Virus record (IMG/VR): IMGVR_UViG_3300042868_006272
Span: 1-22,521 of that record
Length of the DNA: 22,521 nucleotides
Strand: one strand, 5' to 3'
DNA from: a virus
Of this stretch, positions 6,209 to 13,452 are shown piece after piece. The notes below the pieces were generated by a model. That model saw only the letters and a list, made by a program, of their open reading frames with translations, ran no database searches and was not told the DNA's origin. Numbering within the stretch: the stretch's first letter is position 1; each line of letters starts with the position of its first letter. The position numbers were made by a program, and so were the translations under genes.

Positions 6209-6609
6209 GGTACTTGCGCTCCGCTTGCTCGAATGTTCAGGTCAAGTTGTGTCGTCGTCGATGCCGTGCCAAGGATCGTCGAATAGTCGCCGCTCGATAA
6301 ATCATCGATCGGCATTATTCCGCCTGCTGTGTCGCTGACCACGTACGTCTTACCAACCGCTAGCGTAGCACCGACCAGGATGATCGAACCGCCCGTTGCC
6401 ATAAGTCCGTACCCGTTATTCACTCCCGGCGTGATTGCGATGCCTTCGCCGGCGGCAAGTACTGCCGATGCGTTGGCATCCGCCAAGACGTACTTGTCGG
6501 TCGAATAAATTAGCGCCTGACCGGCTGACACCGTCGCACCGTATAGGACGTTCCGAAAAATCGTTGTCGCTGTCGGTCTGATCGCCGTTATGCCGCTGAC
6601 GTCTGCCAT
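6205..6609 (-). CDS. Beta-rich phage structural protein (decoration/fibre-like domain)
   Basis: The 134-residue sequence has a recognisable pattern. It runs ATVSAGQALIYSTDKYVLAD, then an alanine-rich stretch with GIAITPGVNNG, then GATLAVGKTYVVSDTAGGI, then a final ILGTASTTTQLDLNIRASG. The same order (sugar-barrel-like strands with AGQ, ADA, GIA, VG-Y-VS, GGI, LG-A--T-L-L) occurs in a common small phage protein that I associate with capsid or virion decoration. Here it follows the tape measure rather than the capsid, so it may coat the tail instead. It has no enzymatic residues. It starts three bases after the tape-measure stop and is ATGA-coupled to the next gene. Confidence 0.55.
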   Translation of the reverse strand: MADVSGITAIRPTATTIFRNVLYGATVSAGQALIYSTDKYVLADANASAVLAAGEGIAITPGVNNGYGLMATGGSIILVGATLAVGKTYVVSDTAGGIMPIDDLSSGDYSTILGTASTTTQLDLNIRASGAQVP

Positions 6610-6612
6610 TCG

Positions 6613-8745
6613 TTAGTTCCTGAAAAGTTTGGCCCGTGTGTCAAGCATTGTGTCTGTCGCTTTCTTCATCGCTCGCATAAGCTCTTCTTGCTTCTTGCGG
6701 TTCTCCGCCTCGGCAACTAATAGCTCCTGAGCCTTGGCGATGAATTCCTTTTGTCCTGGCTCCTTGGGCCTGCCTGCCCGTTCTTGTTGCTGCCGATTGA
6801 AAGCTTCGGCGATTATTTTCGCTGCCTCTGATGATCCAACTTCGGCAGTTCCAGGGCCTTGGATGGCCCGTTGTCGCCTCTCTTCCTCAGCTCGCTTCTC
6901 TGCGTCGAAAAACTGCTTTGCCGCTGCCAGTGCGTTTTCTTGGCTCTTGGCAAACTCTTCGCCTAGTTGCTTCTTTCGCTCTAGCTCTTTTACTTGATCG
7001 CGAAGCACTTTAACCTGTGCGACCTGAACGTCATTGAGCCCCTGCGATCTCAAGCGAATTTCGTACAACTCATCTTCGGTGTACTTGAGTTTGATGATTT
7101 CCTGTTGAAGCCCCGCCATTGCTTCGGAGTAAGCACCTAGTGCGGCTAGCGAATCGTTGAATTCCTTTTTCCGCCTTCGGTCTGAGTCGATCGATGCGGA
7201 GACGGCAGAGTCGACGGACGCCGCCAAGCTCGCAAAAGTGCCCTTCATAGCCTGTGCCTGCTCTTCGGTCTGCTTGGCCGCTTCGTTAACTTGGCTGTAA
7301 GCTTGATAGATGCCGTAGATGGCGACGCCAGCGGCCACCGCACCCGCTGCAAGTAATGCCCACCCTTTGGGGCCTGAGAGCGATAGAAGGATCGCCTGAC
7401 CGATTGCCGCCGCCTTGGTCGCCGCGGTAAATACTGCGAGTGCCGTGCTTGCCGCCGCGATCACCGCCGCAAGCGAAATAAATGTCGCAACGCCAGCCAA
7501 AATAGATTTTTGCGTGGCCGTCATGCCGCTATAAAACGCCATGATCGACCGGACTATGCTTTCGATTGCGTTTGCGGTTGCGGCAAGGTAGGGCAAAAAG
7601 TCGGCACCGATTACGCCAGCAAGCTCTTCAATTGCGGACATCATCTGGCTATATGATCCGCTTGCGGTTTTCCCTAGCTTTTCTGTCATCCCGTCAAATC
7701 GGCCGCCCGATTGCGTTACGTAATCAAGTGCCTCGTTCACCATGTCAATGGTAAACTTTCCTTCCTCCATCATCTTCTTAAAGTAATCAAAGCTCTTTCC
7801 TGTCTTTTCCGCCATTATTGCCAGCGGGCTTAGGTTGTGCTGTGCCATCTGATTCGCGTCGGCACCCATCAACCTCCCTGCCGATGCTGCTTGGGCGTAC
7901 GCAAGAGTTAAGAGCTTAAATCGCTCAGCATTGCCGCCAGTTACCGCCCCAAGCTTTTCAACGATGCCCATTACGTTTTCGGCCTCAATGCCGTACGTCA
8001 TAAGCACTTTTCCGCCTTGCTGAACCGCACCCAATGAAAGCGGAGAAATAGCCGCAAACTTTCTCATATCCTCCATGATTGCGTTTGCTTTTTCCGCCGA
8101 TCCGGTTAACACCTCGAATTGCACTGCGGTTGCTTCAATGTCTGCCGCTATCGTGACGATGCTTTTCGCCGTCTGAAAACCAAGCCAAGCCGCTGCCAAT
8201 TGCTTGACGTAGGTTAAGGCCCCGCTTGTTCGCTTTTCAGTGTTTGCAAGTTGAGCGTTAAGCGACGCAATCGCCTTGTTATATTGATCGCTTGAGATTC
8301 TCCCATCCTTGAACGATTGCGACAATTCACGGCTCTGCCGAATAAGCTTATCGCGTTGGTTTTCGTTTTGGCGAATAATCGCAGCAGCTTGTGCGGTCGC
8401 CCTCTGAACCATTTGCATGTCTTGCACCATGTGCGCAACGGCTTCGCGTTGCACTCGGTCCAGTTCTTCGGCGGCTTTTTTTGCCTCCTGTGTTTTCTTT
8501 GTAAATGGAGCGTACTTGTCGGTAACAGACTGAACCGCGTTTGCGTATGTCGCGGTTTTCTTTCCCGATTCGCTAAAAGACTTTTCGAGCAAATCAAGCT
8601 CCCGACGCATTTTGATATGTGCCGGGATTGATTGATTCATGATCTGCACAACTTTTGCAACTTCATTTCTTGCAAGCGTCGTGCCCTGCGAAAAATTGCT
8701 CGCATCCATTCCGAGTCGGACATTTAGCGCGGCAATCGTTGTCAT
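6613..8745 (-). CDS. Tail tape measure protein
   Basis: At 710 residues this is the longest gene. The N-terminal 180 residues are mainly helical and coiled-coil-like, with many Lys, Glu and Gln. Residues about 205-400 match the tape-measure N-terminal domain: FEVLTGSAEKANAIMEDMRK, then PLSLGAVQQGGKVLM, MGADANQMAQ and FTIDMVNEALDYV. Two hydrophobic segments follow (about 414-440 and 461-482), and a charged coiled coil fills the C-terminus. The protein sets tail length and helps DNA enter the cell. At roughly 0.15 nm per residue the tail would be near 105 nm, a general rule rather than a measurement. The start overlaps the tail chaperone stop by ATGA. Confidence 0.93.
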   Translation of the reverse strand: MTTIAALNVRLGMDASNFSQGTTLARNEVAKVVQIMNQSIPAHIKMRRELDLLEKSFSESGKKTATYANAVQSVTDKYAPFTKKTQEAKKAAEELDRVQREAVAHMVQDMQMVQRATAQAAAIIRQNENQRDKLIRQSRELSQSFKDGRISSDQYNKAIASLNAQLANTEKRTSGALTYVKQLAAAWLGFQTAKSIVTIAADIEATAVQFEVLTGSAEKANAIMEDMRKFAAISPLSLGAVQQGGKVLMTYGIEAENVMGIVEKLGAVTGGNAERFKLLTLAYAQAASAGRLMGADANQMAQHNLSPLAIMAEKTGKSFDYFKKMMEEGKFTIDMVNEALDYVTQSGGRFDGMTEKLGKTASGSYSQMMSAIEELAGVIGADFLPYLAATANAIESIVRSIMAFYSGMTATQKSILAGVATFISLAAVIAAASTALAVFTAATKAAAIGQAILLSLSGPKGWALLAAGAVAAGVAIYGIYQAYSQVNEAAKQTEEQAQAMKGTFASLAASVDSAVSASIDSDRRRKKEFNDSLAALGAYSEAMAGLQQEIIKLKYTEDELYEIRLRSQGLNDVQVAQVKVLRDQVKELERKKQLGEEFAKSQENALAAAKQFFDAEKRAEEERRQRAIQGPGTAEVGSSEAAKIIAEAFNRQQQERAGRPKEPGQKEFIAKAQELLVAEAENRKKQEELMRAMKKATDTMLDTRAKLFRN

Positions 8746-9122
8746 GCGTTAAATCCGAAACTTTGAAGAATGTATTTCGTTTGCAACTTCCCATCACGGA
8801 TCCCGCCAGTTTTTTGAACGTGGCGAGATCGCTTAATCCACGGCAGGGAATCGCTAGGCAAAAAGTCGATCGGCGAAAGTGCTGTCATCTTCTGGCCCGC
8901 GGTCGCTGCGGTCATCGATTGTTGGACGCTCAACATCGAAAGCACTGCCGCCGTCTGCTGCCAATCGTTGCCGAATGGCTCGATTTTGTAATATGCTTCC
9001 CATATCGCAAGCGTTCTATGGCTGATCCGATCCAACCACGCCTCTGGATCGTCGCAGCCTATTTTTAAACAAACCCGACAAGCCAGAACTAGCTTGGGGT
9101 TTCTTCTGACTCCCCCAATACT
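8742..9122 (-). CDS. Tail assembly chaperone, frameshifted C-terminal part (gpT-like)
   Basis: This frame encodes NPKLVLACRVCLKIGCDDPE followed by the pattern WLDRISHRTLAIWEAYYKIE, ending at TGA 8742-8744. The coding pattern continues upstream of any ATG. It runs through the stop of the preceding chaperone gene to about 9134, where two successive TGA codons (9135-9140) close the -1 frame. No good start exists; the only in-frame candidate is a TTG at 9033-9035. I therefore read it as the -1 ribosomal frameshift extension of the upstream gene, as in the lambda G/GT pair, giving a fusion of about 239 residues. The YYKIEPFG stretch resembles the small domain (WxxYYRIEPFG) often seen just before tape measures. 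It is coupled to the tape measure by ATGA. Confidence 0.75.
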   Translation of the reverse strand, partial: SIGGVRRNPKLVLACRVCLKIGCDDPEAWLDRISHRTLAIWEAYYKIEPFGNDWQQTAAVLSMLSVQQSMTAATAGQKMTALSPIDFLPSDSLPWIKRSRHVQKTGGIRDGKLQTKYILQSFGFNA

Positions 9123-9460
9123 TTTTTCGCCTCTTCATCAAACTTCCCGCCTGTCGCGAAGCTTATACACTCGTCTTTGATTTGCTCGTAATAAGCAGCG
9201 TCGAGACCGTCTAGCTCCGCGTAATTATCGACAAGCGGCTTACCGTCATCGCCAATCAGCATCGACGCCACAAGCATCATTTGAGCGACGCCCAGGCGGG
9301 TCAGGTCGCCCTTGCCGGTTTTCGGGTCGATCAGTGACGATTGATAACGTGACCACTCAAGCGGCGAAGGCATCCGTAGCGTAAGCTCGTCGCCCTCTAC
9401 CGTTACCGTTTTGGTTTTACGCTCGAACCGCTTTTTCAATTGCTCTTTGCTGATTGCCAT
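9089..9460 (-). CDS. Tail assembly chaperone (gpG-like)
   Basis: The start is ATG 9458-9460 (MAISKEQLKKRF), sharing TAATG with the previous stop; a GTG three codons earlier is less likely. The 123-residue product has the acidic, helical character of tail chaperones: KTKTVTVEGDELTLRMPSPLEW (read in two parts, residues 14-35) is the small strand pair that opens this family, followed by helices and an acidic tail. The G-type protein binds the tape measure during tail assembly and is made in excess over its frameshift product. Near its 3' end the codons GCG AAA AAA GTA TTG GGG GAG offer a slip site. The place between the tail tube gene and tape measure fits exactly. Confidence 0.8.
   Translation of the reverse strand: MAISKEQLKKRFERKTKTVTVEGDELTLRMPSPLEWSRYQSSLIDPKTGKGDLTRLGVAQMMLVASMLIGDDGKPLVDNYAELDGLDAAYYEQIKDECISFATGGKFDEEAKKVLGESEETPS
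9110..9128 (-). other. Candidate -1 ribosomal frameshift site
   Basis: In the chaperone frame the codons are GCG AAA AAA GTA TTG GGG GAG. The A6 run (9122-9127) allows a two-tRNA slip: the A-site Lys codon re-pairs perfectly and the P-site re-pairs through a G-U contact. The G5 run (9112-9116) is a second candidate. The -1 frame is open from 9134 down to 8744, and its codons read as coherent protein from the shift onward. The shift must fall between 9134 and the TAG at 9089-9091. Confidence 0.65.
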
Positions 9461-9765
9461 TAGTTCCACTCGTCTTCAATTTCATCATCTTCATCGCCGT
9501 CAAGAAGCTCTTGCTCTCGAACCGGCGGCAACGAAGACACGCCCCGGATATTCCCGCCTAGCTTGCGTTCGACTGCGGCCATGACTTCGGCCTGTTGGGC
9601 CTCATCCATCGACACAATACACGCAAGCCAAGCATTCTCACACTTCGGCAGATAGCCAATCTGCTGGCCGTCTGCCCTCACGATCCACTGACCATGGTCA
9701 ACACGCTCACCGCGAAGGCCAGTGCCGATATGGTCAGTCAATTCGATTTCGATTTCTTCGGCCAC
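9460..9765 (-). CDS. Small acidic protein between tail tube and chaperones
   Basis: This 101-residue product starts at GTG 9763-9765, with GAGG eight bases upstream, and ends in TAATG with the chaperone. It contains a tryptophan- and glycine-bearing fold core (GQWIVRADGQQIGYLPKCEN), then an EAQQAEVMAAVERKL helix, and ends with a run of Asp and Glu (ELLDGDEDDEIEDEWN). No membrane or catalytic motif appears. It is in the operon slot between the tail tube gene and the chaperone pair, so a tail assembly or minor tail role is likely. The family is not recognised. Confidence 0.6.
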   Translation of the reverse strand: MAEEIEIELTDHIGTGLRGERVDHGQWIVRADGQQIGYLPKCENAWLACIVSMDEAQQAEVMAAVERKLGGNIRGVSSLPPVREQELLDGDEDDEIEDEWN

Positions 9766-9767
9766 GA

Positions 9768-10214
9768 TTACGCCTCGGCAGTGAACGCAAGCGACGCACC
9801 GGTCATGCGAAGCGTAAACTCCGCCGACATGGTATTGTCGTTTTCAAGCGTCGGAAATTGAAACGTTTTGAAAAACGCTTGGCCAGCAAGCGTCGCGCGA
9901 GTGACGCCGCTTGTAGCCGTCGACACTTGCGGAAAAGTGATCGTGGCCGTCGAGACGCTACCAGCCAACGACGGTATGCCAAGCGTTGGGCGAAAGAAAA
10001 TCGTTCCGCTAATCTCGTTTGGCGTCGCCAAGTCCGCCGGGTCCATCCGATGAAATCCTGTGTCGGCAAGAACGCTAACGTTGCGCTCACCCAACTCCCA
10101 TGAACCCGGGTTGATTGAGACGATATCGCCGACCCACGCCGTAGTAATCCCGGTCGTTAGGGTGCCGGACAGAGTCAAAGTTGCCGAGTTGCCGGTCTGA
10201 AATCGCTGCGTCAT
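9768..10214 (-). CDS. Major tail tube protein candidate
   Basis: The 148-residue beta-rich protein starts directly after the TAA of the tail terminator gene. Its sequence alternates Thr, Ser, Ala and Gly strands (NSATLTLSGTLTTGITTAWV at residues 9-28). It then has SWELGERNVSVLADTGFHRM (about 38-57), and the C-terminus TMSAEFTLRMTGASLAFTAEA repeats the strand style. The pattern of an N-terminal strand pair, then the loop with DTGFH and EISGTIFF, is typical of phage tail tube subunits, and location between DUF3168-like and chaperone genes is canonical. It should assemble as rings around the tape measure. No added immunoglobulin-like domain is present. Confidence 0.8.
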   Translation of the reverse strand: MTQRFQTGNSATLTLSGTLTTGITTAWVGDIVSINPGSWELGERNVSVLADTGFHRMDPADLATPNEISGTIFFRPTLGIPSLAGSVSTATITFPQVSTATSGVTRATLAGQAFFKTFQFPTLENDNTMSAEFTLRMTGASLAFTAEA

Positions 10215-10643
10215 TTATACGCTCTCCGTGTAGGTGATTAAGTAATCGAAAATCGTCAAATAGCGGTGTTCCTGTCCGCCGTCCGTTGGCAACTCATCTA
10301 GCGACTGATTGCCGCTGTCGATGTTCACCGAAAGAATCTGCATCGTACCCATCGCCCCTAAATGACCCACCAGTCCGCAAGTCCTAATTGCTTCAGCTAT
10401 CGCGTTTGCTCCGGCTCGCGTCGATGCGTAAGCGGTGAACTCAATCCGGCATCGAGCGACACCAGCCAGCCCGTTTAACTTCGTGTCGTGTAGTGTGCTG
10501 ACAACCACGTACGTCAACGCACCACCGCTTGAAACCCTGTAGGCTTGCGGCAATACGTCCGGATAAATCCGCGCACCAACCAAAGCGGCTACGCCGGTCT
10601 TTGCCGCAATGAAAGTTCGAACGGTTGTTCCGATGCCTGCCAT
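10215..10643 (-). CDS. DUF3168-like tail terminator/completion protein
   Basis: The 142-residue protein opens with VRTFIAAKTGVAALVGARIY and continues with PDVLPQAYRVSSGGALTYVV. This is the typical DUF3168 layout: a helix, a loop with ARIYPDVLPQ, then the strand TYVVVST. The segment CRIEFTAYASTRAGANAIAE matches the second conserved block, where a strand leads into a long helix. Members cap the tail tube and join it to the neck, acting late in virion assembly. The TAATG overlap with the preceding gp10-like gene and the immediate tail tube gene downstream agree. Family assignment is by pattern only, but the context makes it strong. Confidence 0.85.
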   Translation of the reverse strand: MAGIGTTVRTFIAAKTGVAALVGARIYPDVLPQAYRVSSGGALTYVVVSTLHDTKLNGLAGVARCRIEFTAYASTRAGANAIAEAIRTCGLVGHLGAMGTMQILSVNIDSGNQSLDELPTDGGQEHRYLTIFDYLITYTESV

Positions 10644-11176
10644 TATTTAAGTAGTCCGCTGCCTTGCGGATTGTCCAAGTATTCCTTGATAACGCGAATC
10701 GCCGCCGACTTCGCCGCTCCGCTTGCTTCGTCTGCCGATCGCTTAACGAATTGGTTGACGGTCCTCGATCGCTTGGAGGCTTGCACCGCGTCGCGTCCCC
10801 AGTAGACCGCCCTTGCGTGGTCCTTGCTAAATAGGTTGCCGTGCCCGCCGCCATCGCTCCAAGACGGACCAACGATTGCTTTTGCTCCGGTTCGAAACCT
10901 TCGGACAACGGTCATGATAGTTGTGTGCAATGGCTTACTGCCGCTCCATCGCTGCCGCGTTCTTTGGCTCTGTAGCTTGCGTGAATTGGTTGACCTACTA
11001 TCTGGCACAAGCATCAGCATTTTCGTTAACACCGGCCTTGCCGCTGACCTCATAGCCTTGTCGCAAACTGTGTATTTAACTTGTGTGTCAAGCTTTTTGA
11101 ACAAATCCTGAACCTCCTTGTCGTTCAGGACAGTTAATCCGACCGATGCTTTTTTTGCGCCTTTGATTGCAACCAT
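10643..11176 (-). CDS. HK97 gp10-like head-tail/tail completion protein
   Basis: I start at ATG 11174-11176 (MVAIKGAKKASVGLTVLND), which overlaps the previous stop as TGATG; a TTG six codons earlier is less likely. At 177 residues it matches the HK97 gp10 family. The N-terminal half has helix VQDLFKKLDTQVKYTVCDKA with AMRSAARPVLTKML, where the group usually reads KAL-A-A-PI---. A basic middle (VVRRFRTGAKAIVGPSWSDG) and the HARAVYWGRDAVQASKRSRT segment follow. The protein helps attach the tail or complete the head. It sits between head-tail joining and DUF3168-like genes, as in HK97-like phages. Confidence 0.8.
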   Translation of the reverse strand: MVAIKGAKKASVGLTVLNDKEVQDLFKKLDTQVKYTVCDKAMRSAARPVLTKMLMLVPDSRSTNSRKLQSQRTRQRWSGSKPLHTTIMTVVRRFRTGAKAIVGPSWSDGGGHGNLFSKDHARAVYWGRDAVQASKRSRTVNQFVKRSADEASGAAKSAAIRVIKEYLDNPQGSGLLK

Positions 11177-11520
11177 CACGCCACCGCCTTGCAATGAAGC
11201 TCTAAATATCTGCTCTTGCCTTCGACCGGCACGACGTGGACGATTCCATATCGTTGACCGCTTCGAGTTATCTGCATGCGAGTCGTGTAGCCCGATCGAT
11301 ACCGCACCGTGAATACCGCATTGATCCCTGCTTCGACTTGTCGCCCTCTTGTCGTCTCGCCGCCTGCGGTTGATTCGAAGCTTGCCGGCTCATCGACAAG
11401 CCAAGACGAAAGCGACACAACCGGCTGCCCCGCCGTGTCTTGTGTCGTGCCTTCCGTGCTGACGGTAACACGATCACGCATCTGACCAACGCGAAACATT
11501 TTGCCCGGGCGGTAGGTCAT
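11176..11520 (-). CDS. Head-tail joining protein (SPP1 gp16/Phage_H_T_join-like)
   Basis: The 114-residue protein has MRDRVTVSTEGTTQDTAGQP near its N-terminus, followed by SLSSWLVDEPASFESTAGGE, a typical -W-----A- strand, then GRQVEAGINAVFTVRYRSGY and TRMQITRSGQRYGIVHVVPV. Finally RYLELHCKAVA closes the barrel. This order is characteristic of the head closure protein that follows the gp6/gp8 connector and shuts the portal exit after packaging. The ATGA overlap with the connector gene and TGATG with the next gene show tight coupling. Confidence 0.85.
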   Translation of the reverse strand: MTYRPGKMFRVGQMRDRVTVSTEGTTQDTAGQPVVSLSSWLVDEPASFESTAGGETTRGRQVEAGINAVFTVRYRSGYTTRMQITRSGQRYGIVHVVPVEGKSRYLELHCKAVA

Positions 11521-12131
11521 GGATACGTGGCCCTCATCCGCTTGTAAACGAGTTGGGCATATCGCGAATCGTCATAAATAGCCGTCGAATAGAGCATGTC
11601 CGGCGTCTCAAACTTATGTGCGACCAGCATCAAGATTGCTCCGCGGTCCAGTTGTGAAACGTCGGTCGTGTTCGCTCCGTATCCGGCAACGTAAACAATC
11701 TGCCATGCGTCCCACTCTTCCTGGTAAGTCGGCACCGTGTACTGTCGCCGAAACCTGACCAGCCCGTTCGGAATGTCAAGTTTGTAATCACTTGCCGAAA
11801 CCGTCTGTAGCGTTCCGGCACTGTCTCGATACTTGACCGACGAAACCGATTGAAGCGGCCGAAAGCTTAGCCGTATGTTTGGCTCCCATCGCTCTTGGAC
11901 ATGCTCGATTGTTTGGGTGATCATCTTCGTATGCGTGTCCGCTTCCCAAGTCTCCGTTGCCTCTTGGATCAAATCGGCTAGCCGCTCATCGTGTGCCTCA
12001 TCGCTTGCGGCGATGTTGAGTTGACGCTTCGCCTCTTCGATCGTGACTGGGTCGTTCGTCGGCTTGATCGTGACGCGAACGCTCGGTCCCGTTGCCGGCT
12101 CGGTCGCTTGCAAGTTCGTTAGCGTTTGCAT
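11517..12131 (-). CDS. Head-tail connector (gp6/phiE125 gp8-like)
   Basis: A 204-residue protein with the family's clear opening PVTIEEAKRQLNIAASDEAH and DERLADLIQEATETWEADTH, which leads to a TKMITQTIEHV strand. After it come the beta block IRLSFRPLQSVSSVKYRDSA and the terminal WQIVYVAGYG, with a last helical part (DRGAILMLVAHKFE). In HK97-like phages it forms the ring under the portal. The ATG at 12129-12131 has GGAGG upstream; the first 28 residues before PVTIEEAK are longer than usual. Its 5' end overlaps the preceding small gene by 134 bases in another frame. It is coupled to the head-tail joining gene by ATGA. Confidence 0.85.
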   Translation of the reverse strand: MQTLTNLQATEPATGPSVRVTIKPTNDPVTIEEAKRQLNIAASDEAHDERLADLIQEATETWEADTHTKMITQTIEHVQERWEPNIRLSFRPLQSVSSVKYRDSAGTLQTVSASDYKLDIPNGLVRFRRQYTVPTYQEEWDAWQIVYVAGYGANTTDVSQLDRGAILMLVAHKFETPDMLYSTAIYDDSRYAQLVYKRMRATYP

Positions 12132-12255
12132 CCTTCACTACCTCCGCCAAGTTCATCCGACACAATAGATCCGCAACCCCGCCGCCGATAACCTCGCTGT
12201 CGAGGCGATGCCCAGCAGAAAAACGCCGCCAATCGGCTTTAAGTTCTACAAACAT
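11998..12255 (-). CDS. Small phage protein of the DWR/AGxxxD type, overlapping the connector gene
   Basis: The reading frame MFVELKADWRRFSAGHRLDS, ending near ADLLCRMNLAEVV, fits a small, common phage protein whose pattern is a hydrophobic strand, DW-----G--, -D-----A--L-----A. It usually lies between capsid and connector genes. I choose ATG 12253-12255, ten bases overlapping the glycosyltransferase stop. The first 42 residues look real. The rest (about 43-85: many Arg, Ser, Asp) runs 134 bases into the connector gene and looks like out-of-frame read-through. The frame may therefore have a trailing, nonconserved tail. Function is unknown. Confidence 0.55.
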   Translation of the reverse strand: MFVELKADWRRFSAGHRLDSEVIGGGVADLLCRMNLAEVVKDANANELASDRAGNGTERSRHDQADERPSHDRRGEASTQHRRKR

Positions 12256-12899
12256 TCCTTGACCCATTGATTCGGGTAGATGTGCTTCGCCTCAAACGTC
12301 GTCGGGTCGTGTATCACGATCATCTCTTCGAGGTGTCCGATTCTTACTTTTGGATCCAAGTACAACGAATTGCCAGCCCTTTCCCATTGTCGCCAAAAAT
12401 GAATGTCGTCGTCGGTTCGGCCGTCGCCAAACTCCCCGCGTTCGTCTGCCGAGCAAATGAACCACGGTTTCGGCACGTTCTTGAGCTTGTGCAAATCGAT
12501 CGCCGTCAAACCGAAATGAGCTGTCGCAACTCTGATCGGCGATTCTCCGATTTCGAGCTTGTTGCCATCACGTAATGAGGTCAGTACAACCGCATCGCCG
12601 CGACGTGCCTGAAAGCACGAAACCGCATCCGCTTCGGTGTTGACCAACGTCTGCACGACCTGCATCAAATCCGATGCGGTAAATACGCTGTCGCCATCGA
12701 CTGTAACTGCGACGTCTACGCCGGCCTCAATCGATTGCTCTAGCATTTTTTGCATACACTGCCCGTAAAACACGCCGCCGCTAACCTGTAGCGGGATTCC
12801 CGTTTTTCGAAATGCTGCGTCGATAACATTTCTGCAAAAACAGTTGACGTAGCGGGGTGCCGTCATGCAGCCCGTGATCTTTACTTCTTTCGTTTCCAC
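12246..12899 (-). CDS. GT-A-like glycosyltransferase inside the head-tail gene block
   Basis: I place the start at GTG 12897-12899, because GAGG lies six bases upstream; the frame is open 12 codons earlier to a TTG. The 217-residue protein begins with a strand KITGCMTAPRYVN, then a helix, and has VDVAVTVDGDSVFTASDLMQ, where D68-G-D70 is a DxD nucleotide-sugar site following a hydrophobic strand. DAVSCFQARRG and FGLTAIDLHKLKNVPKPWF match the variable part of GT-A enzymes, and TDDDIHFWRQW near residues 165-175 may supply the second metal or acceptor contact. The C-terminus IRVGHLE-like segment (KVRIGHLEEMIVIHD) ends with a typical His. The gene interrupts the capsid-to-connector order. Acceptor and donor unknown. 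Confidence 0.65.
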   Translation of the reverse strand: METKEVKITGCMTAPRYVNCFCRNVIDAAFRKTGIPLQVSGGVFYGQCMQKMLEQSIEAGVDVAVTVDGDSVFTASDLMQVVQTLVNTEADAVSCFQARRGDAVVLTSLRDGNKLEIGESPIRVATAHFGLTAIDLHKLKNVPKPWFICSADERGEFGDGRTDDDIHFWRQWERAGNSLYLDPKVRIGHLEEMIVIHDPTTFEAKHIYPNQWVKECL

Positions 12900-12924
12900 T
12901 TTGCGCCTCGGGTGGTTATTAAAC

Positions 12925-13353
12925 TTAGGCCACAACGACTACGTTGCCTTGTCCGGTCGTGCCGCTTGGCCTGATCTCAGGATCCAGAACGCCGATTGCC
13001 GCGATACCAACAGCGTCAGCCGTCGCGACCGTGCCGGGCGTGCTCAGCACTCTCAGGAACCGCTTTCGCGTTCCGTCGAGATTGACGTGAAAGACGGCGA
13101 CTTGTGCAGCCGTTCCAATTGCCACCGCCTTCGACAGCTCCGAGTTGAAGGTCGTGTAGCTTCCGGTCGCTGCATCCGCTTCGGTGATCGCAATAGTCAC
13201 GCTAGACGATTGCGTCGCCGCGGCCCTGGTGCCGACCGCAACTTGGATCGTTGCATAATCGGCTCCGAGCGTATCAAAGGCGGCCGATACGGTAGCCGTC
13301 GAGACTTGCGGCGAAATCAAAAGAGATCGCTGTTGGGATTGTGCTTGTTTCAT
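12925..13353 (-). CDS. Possible head decoration or minor head protein
   Basis: The 142-residue, Ala/Thr/Val-rich product starts at ATG 13351-13353 with AGGA upstream. Sequence QSSSVTIAITEADAATGSYT resembles a jelly-roll or Ig-like strand pair, followed by VAVFHVNLDGTRKRFLRVLS, a strand motif common in small phage head proteins. It lies immediately behind the capsid terminator at 13386-13417, so it is translated only from read-through or from another promoter. Its composition and place suggest a decoration protein, but no family is certain. It may instead be a scaffold remnant or head-tail adaptor. Confidence 0.55.
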   Translation of the reverse strand: MKQAQSQQRSLLISPQVSTATVSAAFDTLGADYATIQVAVGTRAAATQSSSVTIAITEADAATGSYTTFNSELSKAVAIGTAAQVAVFHVNLDGTRKRFLRVLSTPGTVATADAVGIAAIGVLDPEIRPSGTTGQGNVVVVA

Positions 13354-13385
13354 CTTTTTGCTTCCTGATTGTGTGTGTGATTTTC

Positions 13386-13417
13386 AAAAAGTGCGGCCGG
13401 CTCATCACCGGCCGCAC
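13386..13417 (-). terminator. Rho-independent terminator after the capsid gene
   Basis: On the minus strand the arms GTGCGGCCGG and CCGGCCGCAC (perfect 10 bp, 7-base loop) are followed by TTTTT (13386-13390). It lies 36 bases downstream of the capsid stop at 13453. It probably gives high capsid messenger and reduced expression of tail genes, a common phage arrangement. Confidence 0.9.
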
Positions 13418-13452
13418 CCGGGTCCACCCGAGGCGGCGAGTGGACTTGCTTT

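Noticed and set aside
8214-8597. 127-codon minus-strand frame inside the tape measure
   Set aside because: A basic, Arg/Lys/Ser-rich shadow frame within the coiled-coil part of the tape measure gene; no start signal.
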